NCBI RefSeq assembly: GCF_011044155.1
Contig: NZ_CP049056.1
Coordinates: 2,046,001 to 2,110,000, forward strand
From: Pikeienuella piscinae
GTDB taxonomy: Bacteria > Pseudomonadota > Alphaproteobacteria > Rhodobacterales > Rhodobacteraceae
Length of the DNA: 64,000 nt
Direction of reading: 5' to 3'
Shown: in pieces, positions 8,095-15,804 of the stretch
How positions within the stretch are numbered: position 1 is the stretch's first letter
Layout: every line of letters starts with the position of its first letter
Position numbers and translations under genes: made by a program
Notes under the pieces: model-generated
Database searches by the model: none
Seen by the model: only the letters and a program-made list of their open reading frames with translations
What the model was told of the DNA's origin: nothing

Positions 8095-8984
8095 GCGACG
8101 AGACCAAGCTCCCGCGCCAGCGCTGCGCCGGCGGCCGGGTCGAAGGCCCGCAGCGGCGGGCGAACATTCGCCCAGCGCGGCTCACCCGTCATCAGCGCCT
8201 TGACCCGCTTCTGCGCCTCGATCAGCGGATGCGCCTGCGCCGTTTTCCGGAACGCCGTCACCGGCGGCTGCAGCGCGGCGGCTTTCGCCGGGTCCGCGTC
8301 ATGGGCCGCGATCAGCTCGGCGATCGCCGGCGCGTTCAGGTTGGCGGTCGCGGTGATGCAGCCCGGCGCGCCGAGCGGCAGCGCTTTCGCGAGCGCGCTC
8401 TCCGCGCTCGGAAATACGACAAGGCCGTCGATCGCCAGCAGCGCCTCCGTGTTCGCCCAGTCGCCGGAGCTGTCCTTGATCCCCACCACCTCCTCGAACG
8501 CCGTGAACAGCCGCTCGACCAGCGCGACCGGCAGACCGACGCCGGAAATCTGCGGTATGTGGTAGAGATAGAGGCGAAAGCCGGGGTAATCGACCGCCTC
8601 GATCAGCCGGGCGTAATAGTCGTAGAGCCCGTCCTCGGGCACGTTCTTGTAATAGAACGGCGGCAGCGCCATCGCCCCGGCGCAGCCCATGCCGAGGCAG
8701 GCGCGGGTCAGCCGCGCGCTGTCGGCGATGCTGGTGAGCCCGGTCCCCGGGATCAGCCGCGCCGGGTCCGCTCCGGCGGCGATCAACGCCGCGAGGGTCG
8801 CGATCCGCTCATCGACGCCGACCGAGGTCGCCTCCCCCGTCGTCCCGAAGGGCGCGAGCGCGACGCAGCCCTGATCCAGCAACTCCAGCGCGTGACCGAT
8901 ATAGAGATCGGTCGCGATGGTCAGATCGTCATTGAACGGCGTGAAATTCGGCGCGACGACGCCGCGCGGCGCATCATGAGACAT
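8091..8984 (-). CDS. Dihydrodipicolinate synthase (DapA)/N-acetylneuraminate lyase family aldolase
   Basis: A 297-residue TIM-barrel class I aldolase. 'GTTGEATSVG' near residue 45 matches the family GTTGE loop, 'YLYHIPQ' near 135 holds the catalytic Tyr and 'GIKDSSGD' near 165 the Schiff-base Lys. The loop sequences differ from housekeeping DapA, so it probably cleaves or forms another pyruvate adduct; the catabolic neighbours (M20 hydrolases, flavoprotein) favour a degradative role. It is coupled to the flavoprotein gene downstream by an ATGA overlap. Confidence 0.85.
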   Translation of the reverse strand: MSHDAPRGVVAPNFTPFNDDLTIATDLYIGHALELLDQGCVALAPFGTTGEATSVGVDERIATLAALIAAGADPARLIPGTGLTSIADSARLTRACLGMGCAGAMALPPFYYKNVPEDGLYDYYARLIEAVDYPGFRLYLYHIPQISGVGLPVALVERLFTAFEEVVGIKDSSGDWANTEALLAIDGLVVFPSAESALAKALPLGAPGCITATANLNAPAIAELIAAHDADPAKAAALQPPVTAFRKTAQAHPLIEAQKRVKALMTGEPRWANVRPPLRAFDPAAGAALARELGLVA

Positions 8985-9072
8985 GAAAGGGTCTTTCCTT
9001 AGGGGAAGGAGAGCTAGCGCGGAAAGCGGCGCGGCGACAAGCCGATTCCCGCGCGGGACGCTCCCGCCTCCG

Positions 9073-10242
9073 TCAGGCCGCCGGCATCAGCTCCTCGACC
9101 AGCTTCGCCCAATAGGAGCAGCCCACCGGGATCGCTTCGTCGTTGAAGTCGTATTCCGGGTGGTGGACATTCGGCGTGTCGCCATTGCCGATGAAGATGA
9201 AGGCGCCCGGCCGCGCGTTCAGCATGAAGGAGAAATCCTCGCCCCCCATCACCGGCGGCGTCATGCGGTTGACCCGGTCCTCGCCGACGATCCGGGCGGC
9301 GACGTCGCCGGCCTTCTGCGCCGGCCCCTCGGCGTTCACCGTCGCCGGGTAGTTGCGCATGAAGTTCAGCTTCGCGGTCGCGCCGAAGGCCTTCGCGACA
9401 TTCTCGGCGATCTCGCCCATGCGCGTCTCGGCCAGGTCCTGCACCTCTTTCGTGTAGGTGCGGACCGTCCCTTTCAGCTTCACCGCGTCGGGGATGACGT
9501 TATAGGCTGTCGTTTCGGTCTGGAACGAGGTGACGGAGATCACCAGCGACTCCACCGGGTCGAGATTGCGCGACGCGATGGACTGCAGCGCGACGACGAT
9601 CTCCGCCGCGACCAGCGTGGTGTCGACGGCCTTGTGCGGCATCGCCGCGTGGCCGCCCTTGCCGGTGACGTCGATCTCGAAAAGATCGGCCGCCGCCATC
9701 AGCGGGCCGGGACGGATCGCGAAGCTGCCGAGCGGGGTGCCGGGCATGTTGTGCATCCCGTAGACCTCCTCGATCCCGAAGCGCTCCATCATGCCTTCGT
9801 TGACCATCTCGCGGCCGCCGCCGCCGCCTTCCTCCGCCGGCTGGAAGATCACCACCGCCGTGCCGTCGAAATTCCGCGTCTCGGCCAGATATTTCGCCGC
9901 GCCCATCAGCATCGCCGTATGGCCGTCATGCCCGCAGGCGTGCATCTTGCCGGGGGTCTTCGAGGCGTGCGGAACCCCCGACGCCTCCTCGATCGGCAGC
10001 GCGTCCATATCGGCGCGCAGCCCGATCACCTTGCCGCCCTTTCCCTTGCCGCGAATGACGCCGACGACGCCGGTCTTGCCGATCCCCTCGACCACCTCGT
10101 CGCAGCCGAATTCCTTCAGCTTCGCGGCGACGATTCCGGCGGTGCGGTGAACGTCGAACTGCAACTCGGGATTCTCGTGGATGTCGCGCCGCCAGGCGGT
10201 GATCTCGTCATGGAGATCGGCGAAACGGTTGATCGTCGGCAT
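9073..10242 (-). CDS. M20D-family amidohydrolase (hippurate hydrolase-like), copy 1
   Basis: A 389-residue zinc-dependent amidohydrolase of the HipO/IAA-amino-acid hydrolase group. Metal-site motifs 'GLRADMDALP', 'MHACGHDGH', 'FQPAEEGGGGG' and 'GGEDFSFM' are intact, with a lid domain of about 110 residues between them. Such enzymes hydrolyse N-acyl amino acids or related amides in the cytosol. It lies 11 bases downstream of a paralogue with which it shares long identical stretches ('FDVHRTAGIVA', 'FGCDEVVEGIG'), pointing to a tandem duplication. Confidence 0.9.
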   Translation of the reverse strand: MPTINRFADLHDEITAWRRDIHENPELQFDVHRTAGIVAAKLKEFGCDEVVEGIGKTGVVGVIRGKGKGGKVIGLRADMDALPIEEASGVPHASKTPGKMHACGHDGHTAMLMGAAKYLAETRNFDGTAVVIFQPAEEGGGGGREMVNEGMMERFGIEEVYGMHNMPGTPLGSFAIRPGPLMAAADLFEIDVTGKGGHAAMPHKAVDTTLVAAEIVVALQSIASRNLDPVESLVISVTSFQTETTAYNVIPDAVKLKGTVRTYTKEVQDLAETRMGEIAENVAKAFGATAKLNFMRNYPATVNAEGPAQKAGDVAARIVGEDRVNRMTPPVMGGEDFSFMLNARPGAFIFIGNGDTPNVHHPEYDFNDEAIPVGCSYWAKLVEELMPAA

Positions 10243-10253
10243 GGGTCTTCCTT

Positions 10254-11417
10254 TCAGCTCAGCGGCAGCGCGCGCTCGGCGAGGCGCACCCAGTAAGAGG
10301 CCCCAGCGGGCATGGTCTCGTCGGCGAAATCATAGGCCGGGTGATGGCAGGCGGCGGAGGGGCCGTTGCCGACCATGATCATCGCGCCCGGCCGGGCCTC
10401 CAGCATATAGGCGAAATCCTCCGCCCCGAGCAGCGGGGGCGTGTCGCGGATGCAGGCGCCGGCGATCTCCTCGGCGGTCTCGGCGGCGAAGGCGGCGCGC
10501 TCCGGGTCGTTCACCGTCGGCGGATAGCCGCGCTCCCACTCGACCGCGCCGACCGCGCCGGCCGAAGCCGCGATCCCCGCCGCGAGCGCGTCGAGCCGCT
10601 CGCGCGCCATGGCGCGGTTTTCCTCGGAATAGCAGCGCACCGTGCCGGTCATCCGCGCCGTCTGCGGGATGACGTTGTAGCTCTCGGCGGTGGTCAGCGA
10701 GCAAACCGTCACCACCATCATCTCGGTCGGGTCTAGACTGCGCGAAACGACCGATTGCGCCGCCCGGACGAAGCGGCAGGCGGCGACGGTCGGGTCTATG
10801 CAGAAATGCGGCTTCGCGGCGTGGCCGCCCTTGCCGGTGAAGGTGATCGTGAACTCGTCGGTGGAGGCGAGCGCCGGCCCGGAGCGGATGGCGAATTGTC
10901 CGACCGGCAGATCGGGCATGTTGTGCATCCCGTAGACCTCGGTGACGCCGAACCGCTCCATCAGTCCGTCCTGGACCATCTTCTCGCCGCCCGCGCCCGC
11001 CTCCTCGGCGGGCTGGAAGATGACCGCGACCGCGCCGTCGAAATTCCGCGTCTCGGCCAGATGTTTCGCCGCGCCGAGCAGCATCGCCATGTGGCCGTCA
11101 TGGCCGCAGGCGTGCATCTTGCCTGGAACGGTGGAGGCGTGAGCCGCCCCGGTCGCCTCCGCGATCGGCAGCGCGTCCATGTCGGAGCGCAACCCGACCA
11201 CCCGGCCGGAGGTTCCCGCCCGCCCCCGGATCAGCCCGACGACGCCGGTCCTGCCGATCCCTTCGACGACCTCGTCGCAGCCGAAGGCGCGCAGCTTTTC
11301 AGCGACGATCCCCGCCGTGCGGTGAACGTCGAATTCAAGCTCCGGATGGCGATGGAAATCATGACGCCATTCGACCATGTCGGGTTGAAGCGCCGCGACG
11401 CTGTTCAGGATCGGCAT
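10254..11417 (-). CDS. M20D-family amidohydrolase (hippurate hydrolase-like), copy 2
   Basis: A 387-residue paralogue of the neighbouring amidohydrolase with the same zinc motifs ('GLRSDMDALP', 'MHACGHDGH', 'FQPAEEAGAGG', 'GAEDFAYM'). The start ATG at 11417 overlaps the argE-like stop by one base (TGATG). The frame is open further upstream, but that is a shadow of the upstream gene. The two copies differ mainly in the lid domain, so they may accept different acyl groups; this is inference. Confidence 0.9.
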   Translation of the reverse strand: MPILNSVAALQPDMVEWRHDFHRHPELEFDVHRTAGIVAEKLRAFGCDEVVEGIGRTGVVGLIRGRAGTSGRVVGLRSDMDALPIAEATGAAHASTVPGKMHACGHDGHMAMLLGAAKHLAETRNFDGAVAVIFQPAEEAGAGGEKMVQDGLMERFGVTEVYGMHNMPDLPVGQFAIRSGPALASTDEFTITFTGKGGHAAKPHFCIDPTVAACRFVRAAQSVVSRSLDPTEMMVVTVCSLTTAESYNVIPQTARMTGTVRCYSEENRAMARERLDALAAGIAASAGAVGAVEWERGYPPTVNDPERAAFAAETAEEIAGACIRDTPPLLGAEDFAYMLEARPGAMIMVGNGPSAACHHPAYDFADETMPAGASYWVRLAERALPLS

Positions 11418-12571
11418 CAGGCGGCGAGCCGGTCGATCAGCCGTCGCATGAAGGCCTCGCCGGCCTCGAACTGCTCGATGCTGATATATTCGTTCGGCTG
11501 ATGCGCCTGGGCGATGGAGCCCGGCCCGCAGATGCAGGTGGAATAGCCGCCCTCCTGGAACTGTCCCGCCTCGGTGCCGTAGGAGACGACGTTCTCGCTG
11601 TTGTCGCCGGTCAGCGCGCGGGCCAGCGCCTCCGCCGCGCCATCGTCTTCGCGCAGGCAGGGCGGGTTCGACATCCGGACCTCGACATCGACCCGCGCCT
11701 CGGGCCGTATCTTCTGGATGTCCTTCTCGACCTCGGCGGCGAAGGCCATGTAGCGGTCCCGCCATTCAGCCGGCGTCTCCGGCGGGCAGACCCGGAAATC
11801 GGAGACGAACTCGCAATCCTTCGCGGTGATGTTGCCGGCGGTGCCGCCCTTGATCACCCCGACATGCAGCGTGGTGAAGGGCGGCTCGAAAGGCGAGGAC
11901 CGGTCGGCCTTCGCCATGTTCTCCTCGGTCCGCTCGCGGATCCAGTTCACCAGCCGCGCCGCGGTCATCACCGCCGAGACGCCGGTATGCATCAGGCTCG
12001 AATGCACTTCGAACCCGCGCACGCGCGTGGTGAGCCCGACCGAGCCCTTGTGCTCCGTCACCACCTTCATCAGCGACGGCTCGCCGACGATCACCGCCGA
12101 AGCGGGCGGCATCGTCTCGCGCATCTCGGCGATCATGCCCGGCGCGCCGCGGCAGCCGATCTCCTCGTCATAGGAAAGCGCGATCTGCACCGGCCGCTTC
12201 AGCCCGGCCTTCAGCATGTCGGGAACCAGCGCCAGCGCCAGCGCGTCGAACCCCTTCATGTCGCAGGTCCCGCGACCATGCAGCTTGCCGTCCTTCTCCA
12301 CGACGGCGAACGGATCGCTCGCCCATTCCTGCCCATCGGTCGGCACGACATCGGTATGGCCGGAGAGGATCACGCCGCCCGTCGTCTCCGGTCCGACCAG
12401 CGCGTAGAGATTCGCCTTGGTTCCGGTCTCGTCGTAGACGCGCCGGCAAACGACGCCGTGACCGGTCAGATATTCTTCGACGAAATCGATGAGGGGCAGA
12501 TTTGAATCGCGCGAAACCGTGGGAAAGCCGACGAGTTTCTCGAGCATTTCTCGGGGGGTGTAGACGTGCAT
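11417..12571 (-). CDS. argE: Acetylornithine deacetylase-like M20 peptidase
   Basis: A 384-residue M20A enzyme with 'FPTVSRDSN' at the N-terminus, zinc motifs 'LSGHTDVVP', 'GRGTCDMKGF', 'YDEEIGCRGA' and a C-terminal 'GTEAGQFQ' followed by 'CGPGSIAQAHQPNEYIS', all typical of ArgE. It removes the acetyl group from N-acetylornithine in arginine synthesis. Start chosen at ATG 12571, which gives the usual family N-terminus; an upstream in-frame start at 12628 would add 19 basic residues not expected in the family. Association with two other M20 enzymes leaves room for a catabolic role. Confidence 0.85.
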   Translation of the reverse strand: MHVYTPREMLEKLVGFPTVSRDSNLPLIDFVEEYLTGHGVVCRRVYDETGTKANLYALVGPETTGGVILSGHTDVVPTDGQEWASDPFAVVEKDGKLHGRGTCDMKGFDALALALVPDMLKAGLKRPVQIALSYDEEIGCRGAPGMIAEMRETMPPASAVIVGEPSLMKVVTEHKGSVGLTTRVRGFEVHSSLMHTGVSAVMTAARLVNWIRERTEENMAKADRSSPFEPPFTTLHVGVIKGGTAGNITAKDCEFVSDFRVCPPETPAEWRDRYMAFAAEVEKDIQKIRPEARVDVEVRMSNPPCLREDDGAAEALARALTGDNSENVVSYGTEAGQFQEGGYSTCICGPGSIAQAHQPNEYISIEQFEAGEAFMRRLIDRLAA

Positions 12572-12709
12572 GAAGGACCATTTCCGCTGGAGACGCGTTA
12601 ACCTGTCAACTGCGCGCCTCAGGGTCAAGCGCGCACCGGGGGCCGCTCGCCCGGCCGCCGCGAGGGGCGCGCGGACCAGCGCGGCAGGCAGGCGAAGCGA
12701 TCCCGCGGG

Positions 12710-13993
12710 TCAGGAGCCGTCGGCGACACGCGCCGGCGCCGCCGTCGCGTCCAGCGGCGGCGCGAAGCCCGGCGGATACGGGCTCCAGTGCTCGCCGGAG
12801 AGCCCTTGATCGTAACCGACCTGATACAGCTTGCCCATATAGACCGGGTCGAACATCTCTTCCGGGTCAGCCGAGAAATCCGGCGGGATGGAGATAACCT
12901 CGAGCGCGGCCCCGTCGCGTTCGGCGACCGCATAGATGCGATAGACATCCCCCGACCCCGACCCGCCGATCAGCGATGAGCCCGCCTTGGCGGCGATGTC
13001 GAAGACGCGGGGGCGGACCGGGTCATATGGCTTGCGAAGCTTGTTGTTGACCACCACCCAGACCCGCCGGTCAACCTTGGCCCCGGTCCGCTCGTCGAGT
13101 TCGGACATGCGCAATTCCGGGCTGAACAGGATCACCTGCTGCGTGGCGCCGCCATCGACATGCATCTCGTCATAACTCTGGCCATGATAGTTCACCGGGA
13201 CCAGCACTGGCGGGAAGGCCGCGGGAATCGCCGACGAGGCCTGGATGACGTCCCGGATCAGCCTCTTGGCTTTCGGATCGCCGCTCGCGGCGATGGCGCC
13301 GACATTCCAGTTCACCGGCCGCGACGCGTCGATATTCGTCGTCCCGATCAGCAGAACCCTGCCGTTCCTGTAAGCCTCGGCGATCTCCGCGACGATCTCG
13401 TCGTCGATATACTTGTCGATCAGCCGGCGATAACCGCTGGTGTCGAACAGCGCCGTGCCGCCGGTCAGGCCGGAGAAGAACGTCGTCGTGGCGAGGTCCT
13501 TCGTCGTGTACTCGGTGTAGATCTCGCGCAGCTCGTCGTCATATTCCGGCCCGAGAAAGGCGAAGAGCGCGATGATCGCGCCGGTCGAGACGCCGGTCAC
13601 CAGCTGGAATTCCGGCCGGTCGCCCCGCGCCGTCCACCCGGCGAGAAGACCGGCCCCGAAAGCGCCGTCCGGGCCGCCGCCCGAAAGCGCGAGACTGTCC
13701 ATGCGGATCGTCTCGCCGCGGGCGATTTCTTCGGCGTGGGAGCGTTCGAGCGCGCGGGCCCGCGTTTCCACGACGAACTCGACATCGGCCTGGTTCAGCC
13801 CGTCGCCCCATGCGCGCAGAAGCGGGGCTTCGATACCGTAGGGGCGCGCCGTCTCCAGCCCGTCCTCGGGGACCGCCGCGCGAAACAGCACGGTCGTGCA
13901 GCCGCCGAGCAGGGTCGCCGCGATCAGCAGCGACAGGCCGCCCATCCGCATCAGGACTCCCGGCGCCCGCGCCGTCATGCTCTCCCGCTCCAT
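12710..13993 (-). CDS. Patatin-like phospholipase lipoprotein
   Basis: A 427-residue serine hydrolase with a lipoprotein signal: a hydrophobic stretch ending in lipobox LLGGC with the lipidated Cys at 32, so it is membrane-anchored on the periplasmic side. The patatin core shows an oxyanion loop 'GGGPDGAFGAG' (Asp where many members have Arg or Lys), the nucleophile elbow 'GVSTGA' (Ser) and the catalytic dyad Asp in 'VDGGATQQ'. It would cleave acyl esters of lipids. AGGGGA lies upstream of the ATG at 13993; ATG 13978 is an alternative. Confidence 0.85.
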   Translation of the reverse strand: MERESMTARAPGVLMRMGGLSLLIAATLLGGCTTVLFRAAVPEDGLETARPYGIEAPLLRAWGDGLNQADVEFVVETRARALERSHAEEIARGETIRMDSLALSGGGPDGAFGAGLLAGWTARGDRPEFQLVTGVSTGAIIALFAFLGPEYDDELREIYTEYTTKDLATTTFFSGLTGGTALFDTSGYRRLIDKYIDDEIVAEIAEAYRNGRVLLIGTTNIDASRPVNWNVGAIAASGDPKAKRLIRDVIQASSAIPAAFPPVLVPVNYHGQSYDEMHVDGGATQQVILFSPELRMSELDERTGAKVDRRVWVVVNNKLRKPYDPVRPRVFDIAAKAGSSLIGGSGSGDVYRIYAVAERDGAALEVISIPPDFSADPEEMFDPVYMGKLYQVGYDQGLSGEHWSPYPPGFAPPLDATAAPARVADGS

Positions 13994-14039
13994 CGCAGCG
14001 TCTCCCCTGCCCGGCGTCGCCGGGCCCGTCGTTCAGACC

Positions 14040-14327
14040 CTAGTTTCGCCGTCCGTCCGCGACGCCCTGGCGATAGGCGGCCTCCTTGTCGGTCTGAACC
14101 TTGTCGACGATCAGCCCGCCGGCGAGGCCGGCCCCGGCGCCGATCGCGGCCCCGAGCGCCGCGTCGCCGGCGATCGCGCCGACAAGCGCGCCGCCGGCGG
14201 CCCCGGCCGCCGTGCCGGTCAGGGCGCGTTGTTGTTGCGGATTGAGATCCCCGCACGCCGCGAGACTGAGGATCAGCGCCCCGGCGGCCGGAAGTGCGAA
14301 GCGGGAGAGAGCGGAAGCAATCGCCAT
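14040..14327 (-). CDS. Small glycine-zipper lipoprotein
   Basis: A 95-residue protein with a signal peptide ending in lipobox LAAC (Cys25) and a run of G-x3-G repeats from about residue 40 to 72 ('GTAAGAAGGALVGAIAG', 'GAAIGAGAGLAGGL'), the glycine-zipper pattern of YMGG/17-kDa-antigen type outer-membrane lipoproteins. A charged C-terminal tail 'DKEAAYRQGVADGRRN' follows. It probably sits in the outer membrane; specific function unknown. It lies between two other exported proteins on the same strand. Confidence 0.8.
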   Translation of the reverse strand: MAIASALSRFALPAAGALILSLAACGDLNPQQQRALTGTAAGAAGGALVGAIAGDAALGAAIGAGAGLAGGLIVDKVQTDKEAAYRQGVADGRRN

Positions 14328-14338
14328 GATGTCAGTCC

Positions 14339-14725
14339 TTACTTGCAGGGATAAGTGAACGCGGCCCAGCGCATCAGCGCCTCTACCGCGGGCGCCGCCG
14401 CGGCGTCATCATCGCCCGCCACCCACGCCGCGAAATTCGAAGCCACCTCGTCGCGCGTCGGCGCGCCCGCGTCCGCGTCGGCCAGACAGTAGATCCCCGT
14501 GCCGCCTTTCGCCCTCATCCACGCCTCGTGAAACTGGTTCACGCCGACGATGTATCCTTCGCACATGTGGATCGACGCCGCGTAATCCGCGTGCGACGGC
14601 GTCACGGCGCAAAGCGCGGCGAGGTCGGCGCCCGTCGAAACCATGAAATTATCCTGCTCCACCGCCGAGACGGCTCCGGCGGATAGAAGCAGCGCAACCG
14701 CTGCGACCGGCATAGTTCTCTTCAT
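14339..14725 (-). CDS. Secreted Rap1a/Tai-like protein
   Basis: A 128-residue protein with a cleavable signal peptide (hydrophobic residues 5-20, cleavage near AVSA). The mature part carries the Rap1a/Tai pattern: Cys35-type residue in 'LCAVTPSHADY', then 'MCEGYIVGV', 'YCLADADAG' and a final 'YPCK', giving four cysteines that could pair in the periplasm. In Serratia Rap1a proteins protect against a type VI amidase effector; here no effector gene is adjacent, so that role is unproven. Start ATG 14725 is preceded by GAGGGA. Confidence 0.72.
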   Translation of the reverse strand: MKRTMPVAAVALLLSAGAVSAVEQDNFMVSTGADLAALCAVTPSHADYAASIHMCEGYIVGVNQFHEAWMRAKGGTGIYCLADADAGAPTRDEVASNFAAWVAGDDDAAAAPAVEALMRWAAFTYPCK

Positions 14726-15032
14726 GCGAATTTTCCCTCTTTCGACCGTTGAGTAAGGCCGCCAACCTGTTCGCCGCAATCCCAAAGCCGCAGCTTCCCA
14801 CACCATGACATTAGACGCGAAACACGCTTGCCAGTCAAAGTGAACTTTCGCGCCCGGCGTCGTTTCCGACGCGAAAACACTGTCGCCCGCCGATCCATCG
14901 CCGCCTTCGCCCAAGTCGGCGCGGCGATAGGGAGCCAGGGTTTTCCTGCGACTCCGCGACGCCAACCCGCTAAACTGTGGCGCTCGCCGCTCCCGCCGCG
15001 GGCGCGCGAGAACACGCCAGAGGAACGGACCC
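14726..15032. other. Intergenic region between divergent genes
   Basis: No gene is seen in these 307 bases. The region separates the leftward Rap1a-like gene from the rightward SpoIIAA-like gene and should hold promoters for both; the only good match seen is the leftward one at 14810-14838. Confidence 0.6.
14810..14838 (-). promoter_or_regulatory. Candidate sigma-70 promoter for the Rap1a-like gene
   Basis: Read on the minus strand, TTGACT (14838-14833) and TCTAAT (14815-14810) are exactly 17 bases apart. Transcription would start near 14803, leaving a leader of about 78 bases before the ATG at 14725. Eye prediction. Confidence 0.55.
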
Positions 15033-15800
15033 ATGCTCAAGATCGATTTCGACGCCGCGCATAACTGCTTCCGGCTGGAGCCTTCGGGCAGACTGACGGA
15101 AGCGGATTTCACCGCGCTGACAAGCGAATTCAACGCCAAGGTGAACGAGACCGACAACATACCAAATCTCGTCATCCACGCCGCGACCTTTCCCGGCTGG
15201 GCGGATTTCGCCGGTTTCGTCAAGCATTTCGACTTTCTGCGCGACCATCACCGGATGATCGACCGCGTGGCGCTGGTCTCCGATTCGCGCATTCTCGACA
15301 TCGCGCCGCGCATCGCCCGCCATCTCGTCTGGGCCGAGATCCGGCATTTTCCCGGCGACGAGCTGGACGCGGCGCTCGCCTGGGTCGCCGAGCGCAAGAC
15401 CGCGCCGGAGAACGTCACGGTGATCGAGGGGCTGCCGCCCGCCGTTCTCGGCATCTCGGTGCGCGGCGTCATCGGCGCGCGCGACTACGCCGAGCGGATC
15501 GTGCCGCTGGTCGAGGAGAAGCTGGCGGCGCACAAGCGGATCAGGCTCCTCTACCACATCGGGCCGGAGTTCGAATCGATGACGCCCGGCGCGGTCTGGA
15601 GCGACGCGCGCGTCGGCGCGATGCATCTCAACCAGTTTTCCAAGATCGCGGTGGTCAGCGATCTCGACTGGATCCGCCACGCGACGCGGATCTTCGCGCC
15701 GCTCGTCTCCGGGCAGGTGCATGTCTTCGGCGATCGCGAGCTCGAGGCGGCGAAGGCGTGGATCTCCGCCGACGCCGATGGAGACGAAGACGACAACTAG
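15033..15800 (+). CDS. Tandem SpoIIAA-like (STAS-fold) domain protein
   Basis: A 255-residue protein made of two SpoIIAA-like repeats (about 1-122 and 128-250). Each has the same layout: an N-terminal beta strand followed by 'GRLTEADFTAL' or 'GVIGARDYAERI', a strand 'NLVIHA' or 'RLLYHI', 'DRVALVSDS' or 'SKIAVVSDL', and a C-terminal 'RHFPGDELDAALAWV' or 'VHVFGDRELEAAKAWI'. Single-domain members are common and of unknown function; some bind small lipophilic ligands by analogy to the CRAL-TRIO-like fold. AGAGGAA precedes the ATG. Confidence 0.78.
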   Translation: MLKIDFDAAHNCFRLEPSGRLTEADFTALTSEFNAKVNETDNIPNLVIHAATFPGWADFAGFVKHFDFLRDHHRMIDRVALVSDSRILDIAPRIARHLVWAEIRHFPGDELDAALAWVAERKTAPENVTVIEGLPPAVLGISVRGVIGARDYAERIVPLVEEKLAAHKRIRLLYHIGPEFESMTPGAVWSDARVGAMHLNQFSKIAVVSDLDWIRHATRIFAPLVSGQVHVFGDRELEAAKAWISADADGDEDDN

Positions 15801-15804
15801 GCGC

